NCBI RefSeq assembly: GCF_009604385.1
Contig: NZ_WEGJ01000025.1
Span: 1 to 64,000, forward strand
Source: Streptomyces smaragdinus
GTDB taxonomy: Bacteria; Actinomycetota; Actinomycetes; Streptomycetales; Streptomycetaceae
Length of the DNA stretch: 64,000 nt
Direction: 5' to 3'
Shown here in pieces: positions 1-7,950 of this stretch; within the stretch, counting starts at the first letter, position 1; every line of letters starts with the position of its first letter. Under the pieces are notes generated by a model that was not told where the DNA came from, did not search any database, and worked only from the letters and a program-made list of their open reading frames with translations. A program made the position numbers and the translations under genes.

Positions 1-2
1 AA

Positions 3-272
3 AGTCACGCCGACCCCCCGGCCGCCCCCACCACCTACCGACTGCAGTTCGCCCCGCCCGCCGATCAGGCCCGCCGCGGGATGGAACCGGACCTCCAGGA
101 GCGCTTCGACGGCGCGATGGAGCGCATATCCGACGATCCGTACGGGCACGGCTCGACCGCCATCAACAAGGAGACGGACCGCCGCGAGGCCACCGTGGCG
201 GGTGTGGTGATCCGTTACTACGTGAGTCGTTCGGTGCTGACGGTGACGGTGGTGCGGGGGGTATACATCTAG
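3..272 (+). CDS. RelE/ParE-like toxin family protein, 5' end outside window
   Basis: The frame is open from the left edge to a TAG at 270-272. The first methionine in view (81) is probably internal, because the 26 codons before it already read like the opening strand of a RelE fold (TYRLQFAPPADQ). The visible part has a helical stretch (DLQERFDGAMERI), then paired strands ending in the typical basic hydrophobic hairpin (VVIRYYVSRSVLTVTVVRG). RelE-superfamily proteins are about 85-100 residues and usually act as ribosome-dependent mRNA endonucleases or gyrase inhibitors paired with an antitoxin. No antitoxin follows; if there is one it lies upstream, outside the window. The family call rests on fold-like sequence pattern, not on catalytic residues. 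Confidence 0.55.
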   Translation, partial: SHADPPAAPTTYRLQFAPPADQARRGMEPDLQERFDGAMERISDDPYGHGSTAINKETDRREATVAGVVIRYYVSRSVLTVTVVRGVYI

Positions 273-366
273 CTGCCATCCGGAAAGGCGTCCTGGAGTC
301 CGTCGCCCACACCCCCTCGCGCATAAACGGTGGACGCCCCCACCCGCCACCGCATATACATTCCGC

Positions 367-1530
367 ATGACGCATGACGATGCACCCCTCATCTGGCCCA
401 CCGGCTTCCACGCCTACACCGGCCACGGCGGCCTGCGCGAGAGCGGCGACGACATCTCCGTGATCGTCTCCGACCGCCCGGCGTCCGGTGCGGCCGTCTT
501 CACCCGGAGCCTCTTCGCCGGCCCCGCGGTGGTCCTCAGCCGCGCCAACGCCCGCTCCGGGCAACTGCGGGCGGTGGTCACGCTCGCCCAGAACGCCAAC
601 GTCGCCACCGGCCGCGCGGGCGAGGCGAACGCCGCCGAGGTCGTACGCCGGGTGGCGGAGCTGGCCGGGGTCCCGGAGGGGGACGTCCTGATCGGCTCGA
701 CGGGGGTGATCGGCCGCCCGCTGCCGATGAGCACCATCCGCGCCCACTTCGACGCGGCGGCCAAAGCGCCGTTCGACGCCACGCCGGGCCAGGTGGCGCG
801 GGCGATGATGACGACGGACACCCGACCCAAGACGGCGGTACGGACGGTCGGCCCGGCCCGTATCGTCGGCGTGGCGAAGGGCGTCGGCATGCTGGAGCCG
901 GACATGGCGACGATGCTGGCGTACCTCGTCACGGACGCGTCGCTCGACGCCCCCGCCCTGGACGCGGCCCTGCGCCGGGCGGTGGATCCGACGTTCAACT
1001 CCCTGAGCGTGGACACGGACACGTCCACGTCGGACACGGTCGCGCTGCTCGCGAACGGCGCGGCGGGCCCGGTCGACCCGGCCGAGTTCCAGCGGGCCCT
1101 GACGGACCTCTGCCTGGACCTGACCCTCCAACTGGCCCGCGACGGCGAGGGCGCGACGAAGCTCCTCCGCGTCACGGTCTCGGACGCCCGCGACCACGCC
1201 CAGGCGAAGCGGATCGCGAAGAGCGTGGTGAACTCCCCCCTGGTCAAGACGGCGGTCCACGGCGCCGACCCGAACTGGGGCCGGGTGGTGATGGCGATCG
1301 GCAAGAACACGTCGGACACGGACATCGACCCGACCCGGGTCACGGTCCGCTTCGGCGACGTCCCGGTCTACCCGGACGAGCCGTCGGACCTGGCTCCCCT
1401 GGTGACGATGATGCGGCGCGACGAGGTGGACATCGCGATCACGCTGGGCACGGGGACGGCGGAGGCCACGGTGTACGGGTGCGATCTGTCGGCGGGATAC
1501 ATCCGGATCAACGCGGACTACACGACGTAG
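367..1530 (+). CDS. argJ: Glutamate N-acetyltransferase/ornithine acetyltransferase
   Basis: 387 residues, the normal length for ArgJ. The family moves the acetyl group from N-acetylornithine to glutamate in the cyclic arginine pathway; some members also make N-acetylglutamate from acetyl-CoA. Visible hallmarks are the oxyanion-hole segment GSTGVIG (110-116), the KGxGMLxPxMATML stretch with self-cleavage nucleophile Thr182, the TDA that follows, GADPNWGRVVMAIGK, and the C-terminal RINADYTT. Autocleavage before Thr182 would give alpha and beta chains. No argC, argB, argD or argR lies beside it, so it is not in the usual arginine operon. Such stand-alone copies are known as oat2 in the clavulanic acid cluster, but no beta-lactam genes occur here. 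The start has no clear Shine-Dalgarno; a second ATG lies two codons later in phase. Confidence 0.92.
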   Translation: MTHDDAPLIWPTGFHAYTGHGGLRESGDDISVIVSDRPASGAAVFTRSLFAGPAVVLSRANARSGQLRAVVTLAQNANVATGRAGEANAAEVVRRVAELAGVPEGDVLIGSTGVIGRPLPMSTIRAHFDAAAKAPFDATPGQVARAMMTTDTRPKTAVRTVGPARIVGVAKGVGMLEPDMATMLAYLVTDASLDAPALDAALRRAVDPTFNSLSVDTDTSTSDTVALLANGAAGPVDPAEFQRALTDLCLDLTLQLARDGEGATKLLRVTVSDARDHAQAKRIAKSVVNSPLVKTAVHGADPNWGRVVMAIGKNTSDTDIDPTRVTVRFGDVPVYPDEPSDLAPLVTMMRRDEVDIAITLGTGTAEATVYGCDLSAGYIRINADYTT

Positions 1531-1893
1531 ACCGGCGGCCCCACGGGCGTGACGTCTGTCACGGGCGAGGCGAGCCGCCGGCCGCGACCGCGGGCCCCGT
1601 CCGGCAGGCACATGGCCTGGTGAGAGGCCTGAAGGAGCCCCCGTAACGCCCGCGCCCGCGGACCGTGGACCCGCCCGCGTCCCCGCAGATCGATTTCGGT
1701 TGAATCATAAACGGCTGTAGAGTTTTGCACTGAGCGGTCGCTTAACCCCTTGGCCCCGCCGACCCGTTGGGTCTCCCCCCGTAATCCAACGGCCGGCCGC
1801 CGCCGAGGACTCCCCCTAGAGGCGACCGCTCCCCCTCCTGGTGGGCCGCTACTCCCCCCGTAGGCGGCCCACCAGGCAGCTTCCCCGACTCCC
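1531..1893. other. Intergenic region between convergent argJ and methyltransferase genes
   Basis: No frame here shows convincing codon bias. The right end holds the strong hairpin described separately. The middle (about 1690-1740) is noticeably more A/T-rich than its surroundings, which in this genome often marks regulatory or non-coding DNA, but both flanking genes read toward it, so no promoter is expected for them. An unrecognised small RNA is possible; nothing in the sequence proves one. Confidence 0.5.
1837..1876 (-). terminator. Hairpin terminator
   Basis: A perfect 13-base inverted repeat (CCTGGTGGGCCGC at 1837-1849, complement at 1864-1876) with a 14-base loop lies 18 bases past the stop of the methyltransferase gene. 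It has no T tract, as is usual for Streptomyces terminators. Confidence 0.7.
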
Positions 1894-2721
1894 TTACGGC
1901 TTGACGGCCACCCCGGCCCAGAAGCCGTCGTCCGCGTCCGCGATCTCCCGGGCGTTGACCGTCTCCGCGTCGTCACCCAGCTCGGGACGCCACCGGTGCA
2001 GCAGCTCGATCCCCGGCTCCACCAGGTCCAGCCCCTCGAAGAACCGCGCCCCCTCCGCCCGGCTGCGCATCTGGAACCCGATGCCCCGGCTGCGGTAGAT
2101 CTCCACCGCCTGCGCCGACCCCACGGGGTCGAACTCCCCGGTCACATGGGTCATGGCCAGCGCGGACCCGGACGGCAGCGCGGACAGCAGCTCCCGTACG
2201 ACGCCGACCGGGTCGTGCTTGTCCTCCACGAAGTGCATCAGCGCGATCAGCGTCAGCGCGACCGGCTGGGACAGGTCCAGCACCTCGGCGAGCTCGGGGT
2301 CGCCGAGGATGGTCTCGGGCCGGGTGGCGTCGGCCTGGATGTACGTGGTGCGTCCCTCCGGGGTGCTGCGCATCAGGGCGCGGGCGTGGGTCAGGACGAC
2401 GGGGTCGTTGTCGACGTAGACCACCCGGCACTCGGGGGCGACCTCCTGGACGACCTGGTGGAGGTTGGGCTCGGTCGGTATGCCGGTGCCGATGTCGAGG
2501 AACTGGCGTATCCCCGCCTCACGGACGAGCCAGCGGGTGGCCCTGCGCATGAAGGCGCGGTTGCGGCGGGCGACCTTCACGATGGGCGGGTAGAGCTCGA
2601 TGATCTTCCCGGCGGCTTCCCGGTCCACGGCGTAGTTGTCCTTGCCGCCGAGGTAGTGGTCGTACATCCGCGCCGGGCTGGGGCGGTCCAGGCGCAGATC
2701 CGGGGTCTCGTCGACTGCCAT
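1894..2721 (-). CDS. SAV2177-type SAM-dependent methyltransferase (Methyltransf_19, formerly DUF574)
   Basis: 275 residues. It belongs to the large actinobacterial family of orphan methyltransferases with the opening pattern RPSPARMYDHYLGGKDNYAVD, seen here near the N terminus. Motif I for SAM binding is FLDIGTGIPTEPN, followed by an acidic VVYVDNDPVV strand and later LMHFVED. Substrates for the family are unknown. I chose the ATG at 2721 because GAAGGA lies 6-7 bases before it; an in-phase ATG nine codons upstream lacks this. The gene is single and transcribed away from the 914-residue protein gene, with 213 bases between them. Confidence 0.88.
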   Translation of the reverse strand: MAVDETPDLRLDRPSPARMYDHYLGGKDNYAVDREAAGKIIELYPPIVKVARRNRAFMRRATRWLVREAGIRQFLDIGTGIPTEPNLHQVVQEVAPECRVVYVDNDPVVLTHARALMRSTPEGRTTYIQADATRPETILGDPELAEVLDLSQPVALTLIALMHFVEDKHDPVGVVRELLSALPSGSALAMTHVTGEFDPVGSAQAVEIYRSRGIGFQMRSRAEGARFFEGLDLVEPGIELLHRWRPELGDDAETVNAREIADADDGFWAGVAVKP

Positions 2722-2934
2722 CGGTGTCCTTCGCATCCAGAAGCTCAACAGAAGCCACCGCGGCCCTACTTCACGGTGCAGACAGCGGTTCCGGCAGCCT
2801 ACGCCTCACCAGCGACAACAGCGATCCTCGTTAGCACAACGGGCCGCCGCCCGCCCCCACTCCATTGTTACCGAACCGCGGCCTCGCCCAGTGCGTCTAG
2901 AACAACACCTGTCGTGATGAGAACGGGAGCAGCC

Positions 2935-5679
2935 GTGGCACCCATCTTCAATCACCAAGTGTTCGAGCTGGTGGGCAGACTCGTGAAGCGCCCGCCCGGC
3001 CCCGCCCGGGTCCGGGAAGGCATTCCCATCCTCGAACTCCTCGGCACCCACGACGCCGAACTCGGCGCGCAGATCGACGACTCCGCCCACCGCTCCGACC
3101 CCCGGTCCGTACCGCACCGCCGGATCGACATGGACGCCCTGTGGGCGGAGGTCGTCCGCGACCGCGGCGCCGAGGGAACGCCCAGATACCTGGACCACGA
3201 CTGGCAGCGGACCGAGCTCTGCCGCCGCTCCCTGGTGAAGCTCGCCCAGGAGTTCTCCTCCGACAGCTACGGCCCGGACCAGCGCGTCCGCTTCCGCCGC
3301 TTCGGCATGGTCAACTGGCTGCTCCAGACCACGGACTCCCCCGAGGAGCCGGACAGCCAGCACGGCCGGCTGGTGATCCGCCGATTACGGGACCGGGAGT
3401 TCGCCCGCCGCCGGCTGTTCCGGCTGACCGGCGGCTCGAGCGCCGAGTCCGCGCTGACCGGCCAGGTCCAGTGGTGGGCACAGCTGTTCGGTCTCGTCCT
3501 GGCGCCGCTGATCTGGTTCCGCCTGTGGAGACTGGTCGGCCAGGAATACCGCTGGCTCCTGAAACAGCCCTACATGGCCCCGGCCGACCCCGGCACCTTC
3601 ACCGGCTTCGCCCTGCGCCTGACCCAGCCCCGCTGGGGCCGCGAGGACCCGGAACAGATCAGCCGCCTCATGGTCAACGCGTTCCTCGAGGACCTGCGCG
3701 TGGCCTACCGCCGCCGCCACCCCCTGCGCCCGGCCGGATACCGCCGTACGGCCCACTGCACCGCCTGGCTCCAGGGCGCCACCGCGGCCAACGGCGGCCG
3801 CAACCTCGCCCGCCTCATCGCCACCGTCCGCAACGACACCGGCGCCTTCGACCCCCTCCTGCTCGTCCTGACCCGCCCCGAGGACCCCCGGGAGCCGGTC
3901 CAGGTCCGCAACGTGAACGACGACCCCTCCCCGTACGACGCCTGGCTCGAGGAACTGGCCGGCCCCGTCCGCGACCGTTCCCCGGGCTTCTGGTACCTCC
4001 CGGTACGCATCCCCGCCCCGGTCCCGCCCGACGACCCAGACGTCCACCTCCACGCCGGCCGCACGGCCCGCGCCTCCCGCTGGCAGCTCCCCCGCCCACC
4101 GCGCTGGGCCGGCCGTACGGTCCGCCGCACCGTCGCGGCGCTGCTGGTCCTGGCCACCGTGGCCACCACCGCCGCCTACGTCCGCGACGCCCGGGCCGAC
4201 GAGGCCGCATGGAGCCGCCGGCACTGCGGCCTCGACCGCGGCGACCCCGACGCCGCGACCGTCTGGAAGACGGACCGCACGAACGAGTGCGTGGGCATCG
4301 CCCCCCACGGCTTCGCCTTCGGCGCCGCCGACGCCCGCGTACGGACCACCCTCCGGGTCATCACCAGGCAGAACGAAGAGGCCGAGAGAATCCACGAAGC
4401 CACCCCCGACCGCCCGCTCATCACCCTGATCCACCTCTCCGCCCTGCTCAGCTCCCCGGGCGGCCACCCGAGCGGCTCCCTGGCCTACGCCCGCGAGCAG
4501 CTGCAGGGCGCCGCCGCGGCCCAGCGCCGGCAACTCGACGCGACCCGCAGCAACGCCCCCGTCGTACGGATCTTCACCGCGAGCGCCGGATCCGGCATGC
4601 GGTACGGCCGCGACGTGGGCCGCGAAATCGGGGAACTGATGCGGACGGACCCCACCATCGCCGGCGTCACCGGCCTCGACCAGAGCCGTTCGGCGACCGT
4701 GGACACCATCGCCGAACTGACCCGCATCGGCCTGCCCATGATCGCCACCACCCTGTCCGCCGACAGCCTCCCGGGCTACTCGGCGCTGTACATGCAGGTC
4801 TCCCCGCAAAACCGCCGCGAGGCCGACATCGCGGCCGCCTACGCCCGCCACATGCTCGACGAAGGGCGGCTGAAGAAGCGCAGCGTACGGATCATGTACT
4901 CCCTCGACCCCAGCGACACCTACAGCAGCAACCTCCGCGACGACGCCACGCGCTCGTTCGAGTCCGCCGGATTCCACGTGACCCGGCAGGGTTACGCCCC
5001 GGACACCCGGCTCGGGAACACCCTCACGGGCGCCACCCCGAGCGAAGTCGGCAAGACGGCCTGCGGCTACGAGGGCCTCGTCTTCTTCACCGGCCGCACG
5101 GAGGACTTCATGACGGTCGCCGAATCGGTGAACACCCGCTGCGGACACACCCCGCCCGCGTTCCTCGGCGGCGACGACATCGGCCGGCTCGGCGCGGACC
5201 CCGACAAACGGCGGAGCCTGGCCCGCGTACCGTACGAGTTCCTCGACTTCACCGTCGGATCCGCCGGCTGCGACGGTCAGAGCGACCTGTACGCCACCAT
5301 GCGGCAACTGTTCCCAGAGGAATGCGCGAGTGCCCCCGACACCTCCCTGGACGGCCACGCGGCCCTGGCTTTCGACGCCGTGAACCTGCACCTCACCGCC
5401 CTCGCCCACCTCCAGGACACCGCGCCGCGGCTCCCTCTCACACCCGCCGCGCTCTGGCACGGCCTCAGCGGTATCCACGGGGACGACGCGCTGGACGGCG
5501 AGAGCGGGAAGATCGACTTCGGCGGGGTCGTGGACCAGCAGGTCCCCATCGACAAGCTCATCTCCGTCCAGCACGTGGAGGGAGGGAAACGGCCCCGGCA
5601 GATCGGCTTCTGCGGACTGCTCGGGGGCAGCGAGCAGTCATCCTGGTGTCCGGAGCCAGAGATCCGGCGTTCTCACTGA
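2935..5679 (+). CDS. Large membrane protein with extracytoplasmic periplasmic-binding-like domain; exact role unknown
   Basis: 914 residues. The N-terminal ~395 residues look cytoplasmic, apart from a hydrophobic aromatic segment (180-198, WWAQLFGLVLAPLIWF). They are rich in Arg and Trp (QEYRWLLKQPYMAP) and contain a strand like an NTPase core (FDPLLLVLTR). A clear membrane span follows at about 400-416 (AALLVLATVATTAAYV). The last ~480 residues would lie outside and resemble a type-1 periplasmic-binding fold (branched-chain amino acid receptor type): PLITLIHLSALL, GVTGLDQSRSATVDTIAELTRIGLPMIATT, YEGLVFFTGR and GHAALAFDAVNLH. I recall related Streptomyces proteins that carry an additional N-terminal P-loop; none is visible here. 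GTG 2935 is chosen because GGGAG precedes it by 5 bases; ATG 2917 is in phase but lacks this. No transporter genes are adjacent. Confidence 0.75.
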   Translation: MAPIFNHQVFELVGRLVKRPPGPARVREGIPILELLGTHDAELGAQIDDSAHRSDPRSVPHRRIDMDALWAEVVRDRGAEGTPRYLDHDWQRTELCRRSLVKLAQEFSSDSYGPDQRVRFRRFGMVNWLLQTTDSPEEPDSQHGRLVIRRLRDREFARRRLFRLTGGSSAESALTGQVQWWAQLFGLVLAPLIWFRLWRLVGQEYRWLLKQPYMAPADPGTFTGFALRLTQPRWGREDPEQISRLMVNAFLEDLRVAYRRRHPLRPAGYRRTAHCTAWLQGATAANGGRNLARLIATVRNDTGAFDPLLLVLTRPEDPREPVQVRNVNDDPSPYDAWLEELAGPVRDRSPGFWYLPVRIPAPVPPDDPDVHLHAGRTARASRWQLPRPPRWAGRTVRRTVAALLVLATVATTAAYVRDARADEAAWSRRHCGLDRGDPDAATVWKTDRTNECVGIAPHGFAFGAADARVRTTLRVITRQNEEAERIHEATPDRPLITLIHLSALLSSPGGHPSGSLAYAREQLQGAAAAQRRQLDATRSNAPVVRIFTASAGSGMRYGRDVGREIGELMRTDPTIAGVTGLDQSRSATVDTIAELTRIGLPMIATTLSADSLPGYSALYMQVSPQNRREADIAAAYARHMLDEGRLKKRSVRIMYSLDPSDTYSSNLRDDATRSFESAGFHVTRQGYAPDTRLGNTLTGATPSEVGKTACGYEGLVFFTGRTEDFMTVAESVNTRCGHTPPAFLGGDDIGRLGADPDKRRSLARVPYEFLDFTVGSAGCDGQSDLYATMRQLFPEECASAPDTSLDGHAALAFDAVNLHLTALAHLQDTAPRLPLTPAALWHGLSGIHGDDALDGESGKIDFGGVVDQQVPIDKLISVQHVEGGKRPRQIGFCGLLGGSEQSSWCPEPEIRRSH

Positions 5680-5713
5680 CACCGACGGCCACCGGCTGCC
5701 GGGTGTGGGTCCG

Positions 5714-6463
5714 TCAGCCCGCCTCCGACCGGGGGAAGCTCACCTCCACGCGGCGGTTCTTCCTGCGGCCTTCCTCGGTCGCGTTGTCCGCGATCGGGTA
5801 GTCCTCGCTGTAGCCGCGGACCTGGAACGTCATGCCCGCGCTGGCCGTCAGGAGGCTCACCAGCTCGCGGTGGACGGCGTTCGCGCGTTCCTTGGAGAGG
5901 GTGACTCCGTGGGCGTACGCGCCGAGGTTGTCGGTGAAGCCGAAGACCCGTACGACGTCGGGGTTGTTCTTCTCCAGCTCCGCCGCGATGGCCGCGATGC
6001 GCTCGTGCGCCGCGGCGGTGAGCTTCGCGCTGTCCATGGGGAAGAGGACGTCGGCCTGGAGGGCGATGGTGATCGTGGTGTTCGTGTCGGACCTGCGCTC
6101 TTCGCCGCCCTGCGTCTCGACGACGGACACGATGTCAAGCACCTTCGGCTCCGCGAGGGTGGCCCCGTCCTCGAGCTTGAGGTCGGGGTCGTCGGGGTCG
6201 GTCTGCACCGGGGGCGGCGCGGAGAGGTTGGTCCCGGGCGGGGAGCTGGGGACGTCGTCCTGCGCGGGGGCGGGGGTTACGGGGAGGAGCAGGAGGGTGA
6301 GGGTGGCGGCGAGGGTGAGCATCGCGCGGGGCGGGGTGGGGCGGGGGCGCGGCTGGCGAGGCGCCGACGGGGCTGTGGGCTCTTCACCCCAGCGCGGGAG
6401 GTGGTCGGAGGCGGCCCCCGAGGTGGCGCCTTCGGCGGGGGTGGTGTGGGTGTTCGGGGTCAT
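5714..6463 (-). CDS. OmpA-family peptidoglycan-binding protein
   Basis: 249 residues. A Pro/Thr-rich N-terminal tail (1-47) precedes a hydrophobic segment (48-66, MLTLAATLTLLLLPVTPAPA), which is either a signal peptide or a membrane anchor. The C-terminal ~110 residues form an OmpA domain: VLFPMDSAKLTAAAHERI, then VVRVFGFTDNLGAYAHGVTLSKERA and GRRKNRRVEVSF, with the Asp and Arg that usually hold diaminopimelate of peptidoglycan. The start at 6463 is backed by AGGTGAGGAG just upstream. It is the last gene of the pilin operon, 11 bases after the lipoprotein gene. In a Gram-positive cell its likely job is to hold a complex to the wall (inference). Confidence 0.88.
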   Translation of the reverse strand: MTPNTHTTPAEGATSGAASDHLPRWGEEPTAPSAPRQPRPRPTPPRAMLTLAATLTLLLLPVTPAPAQDDVPSSPPGTNLSAPPPVQTDPDDPDLKLEDGATLAEPKVLDIVSVVETQGGEERRSDTNTTITIALQADVLFPMDSAKLTAAAHERIAAIAAELEKNNPDVVRVFGFTDNLGAYAHGVTLSKERANAVHRELVSLLTASAGMTFQVRGYSEDYPIADNATEEGRRKNRRVEVSFPRSEAG

Positions 6464-6474
6464 GGCTCCTCACC

Positions 6475-7077
6475 TCACTCTGAGAGGGGGAGCGTGGTGG
6501 GAGTGAAGGTCGGCAGCTGGAACTCGACCTCCTTGGTCTTCTCGGGTGGGGCGGGGAACTGGATATAGATGTCGACTGCCTTGCCCGCTTCGACAACTGC
6601 GATGCCTGATGTACACAGGCATCGTTTCTCCGTGTCCCGCAGCACGTAATAGCGCTTCTTGCCCGACTTATCCACGAGAGTCGCCCCCGCAAGGGAGTTA
6701 CCACCCATCCCGGACTCGGTCCCGCCCCAGGTGGCCGTATCAGTAAAGGGGGCGCTTCCGGTGTTCTGGATCTGGCCGGTCAACGTAACAAAGCCACCCG
6801 AGTCTCGCTCAACATCGCCGACGGTCAGCACCATCCCTGACTGCCCTTTGAGCTGAGCCACTGGGGTGCCGGCGGCCTCGTCGTTCGAGTCCTCACCCGA
6901 CGCCCCGTCGTCACCTTTGCCGTCGCCCTTCGACGATGACGACGAAGCACCATTCTTCGGGCTTCCCCCATCGCTGTCTCCGTCCGAGCCACACCCGGCC
7001 GCAGTGACAGTCAGCCCGACCGCCAGAATCGCGGCTACGACTCCCTTACTGACCGCGCTAACGCGCCTGATGCTCAT
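6475..7077 (-). CDS. Lipoprotein of unknown function in the Flp/TadG/OmpA operon
   Basis: 200 residues. A basic start and hydrophobic stretch lead to the lipobox TAAGC (Cys29), then a low-complexity Gly/Ser/Asp/Lys linker (about 30-65). A beta-rich domain follows (GMVLTVGDVERDSGGFVTLT, then TGSAPFTDTATW and KKRYYVLRDTEKRCLC) that resembles DUF4352/FxLYD-like lipoprotein folds, with a paired CLC. The start at 7077 has AAAGGA upstream, and the gene begins 19 bases after the TadG-like gene. It is probably anchored on the outer face of the membrane next to the OmpA-type protein. I do not recognise a specific function. Confidence 0.78.
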   Translation of the reverse strand: MSIRRVSAVSKGVVAAILAVGLTVTAAGCGSDGDSDGGSPKNGASSSSSKGDGKGDDGASGEDSNDEAAGTPVAQLKGQSGMVLTVGDVERDSGGFVTLTGQIQNTGSAPFTDTATWGGTESGMGGNSLAGATLVDKSGKKRYYVLRDTEKRCLCTSGIAVVEAGKAVDIYIQFPAPPEKTKEVEFQLPTFTPTTLPLSE

Positions 7078-7096
7078 GGTCCGAATCCTTTGTAGG

Positions 7097-7687
7097 TCAA
7101 TCGACGAGATGAACAGTGAACAGGTCCGACGGATCGGGAAAGAGATCGAGGTCCGACGGATCCAAGGTCCAGTCCTGTCCGTCGCAGTCCAGCTGAAGCG
7201 GCAACTCGTCGTCGCTGGTCTCGGTCGGCGGATCAAGGCGGCAACGCGACTCGATCACGGCCGTGGCCGATGCTTCGGCGTGCCGATCTTCCGTTCCTGG
7301 CACCACCGAGTCCCCGACGGTTCCATGGGTCGTCACTGACACAGTGAAGCCATCCCCTGGGTCGTAGACACGTTGGCAATCGTTCAGGTCTGCATCGTTT
7401 CTACCGGCAAAGTCCGCTGCCGCATCGCACGACCGGCCGTAGGAAAGCCCATTCCCGCCGAGGATGTCCCCCCATTGAGTGGGATCCGAGATCGCGTCCA
7501 ACAGATTGCCGCGAAGTTGCTGCCGAGCGTCTTGCGCAGCCGCCAGGGCAGCCGCATCCGCCGCACCCTGCGCATCGTTGCGGGTTGCTGCCGCCTGACC
7601 GACCGCGAAGTACGCGACCGCCAAGAAAAGCAGCGCGGCAACGCCAGCGATGTAGATGGGGAAAGCCTGACCATCGTCCGAGCGCAA
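7097..7687 (-). CDS. TadG-like pilus-assembly protein (pseudopilin-type N terminus)
   Basis: About 196 residues. The N terminus has the form basic-SDDGQAFPIYIAGVAALLFLAVAYFAVGQA, a single span preceded by a Gly-Gln processing-like site. It continues with the helix found after TadE/TadG spans (ATRNDAQGAADAAALAAAQDA). The rest is acidic with several Cys (YGRSCDAAADFAG, LNDCQRVYD, ESRCRLD, QLDCDG) and is probably extracytoplasmic. The +5 Glu of true Flp pilins is absent. The start is uncertain: TTG 7687 is the first usable codon after the pilin stop (7702), and a CTG overlapping that stop is an alternative. Position in the operon supports close co-translation with the pilin. Confidence 0.7.
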   Translation of the reverse strand: MRSDDGQAFPIYIAGVAALLFLAVAYFAVGQAAATRNDAQGAADAAALAAAQDARQQLRGNLLDAISDPTQWGDILGGNGLSYGRSCDAAADFAGRNDADLNDCQRVYDPGDGFTVSVTTHGTVGDSVVPGTEDRHAEASATAVIESRCRLDPPTETSDDELPLQLDCDGQDWTLDPSDLDLFPDPSDLFTVHLVD

Positions 7688-7701
7688 TCGCCGGAGACAG
7701 G

Positions 7702-7950
7702 TCAGGTGAGCTTCGCGATCTGCGCCTGGATCTTGTTGAGGATCGTGTTGCCCAGCCCCGCGTTCAAGAGGATCACGATGATCGCGACGACCACCACGAT
7801 GATCCCCAGGTACTCGACAACCGTCTGCCCCCGCTCCCCGCCGCCCCGATACCGCCGACGGAGTCGCGCGCCGGCCGTCGACGCCCACTCCGACGCCCTG
7901 ACCTCCGACCGGACCAGGGACCGCAAGACGAACCCGTTCCGCCTCCACAT
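7702..7950 (-). CDS. Flp-type pilin
   Basis: 82 residues. A long basic leader (1-41) ends at Gly41, followed by QTVVEYLGIIVVVVAIIVIL. This is the Flp prepilin signature: Gly at -1, Glu at +5 (Glu46), Tyr next, then a hydrophobic helix. The mature part would be only about 41 residues, normal for Flp. ATG 7950 has GGAGG eight bases upstream. The gene leads a four-gene reverse-strand operon with TadG-like, lipoprotein and OmpA genes. The ATPase and inner-membrane platform for assembly lie at 30-37 kb, where no pilin is found. The prepilin peptidase that would cut it is not in this window. Confidence 0.85.
   Translation of the reverse strand: MWRRNGFVLRSLVRSEVRASEWASTAGARLRRRYRGGGERGQTVVEYLGIIVVVVAIIVILLNAGLGNTILNKIQAQIAKLT

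Noticed and set aside
340..400. ARG-box-like GCATATACATTCCGCATGACGC around the argJ start
   Set aside because: Several CAT/ATG elements resemble an arginine repressor site, but neither the spacing nor the symmetry fits well and part of it is coding sequence. Not reported as a site.
163..1611. Long reverse-strand frame opposite argJ
   Set aside because: Arg/His/Gly-rich translation without family resemblance; it is the usual antisense frame created by high third-position G/C in argJ.
1996..2934. In-frame extension of the 914-residue protein across the methyltransferase gene
   Set aside because: The extension is antisense to a well-supported methyltransferase and reads as low-complexity sequence; GTG 2935 has its own Shine-Dalgarno.
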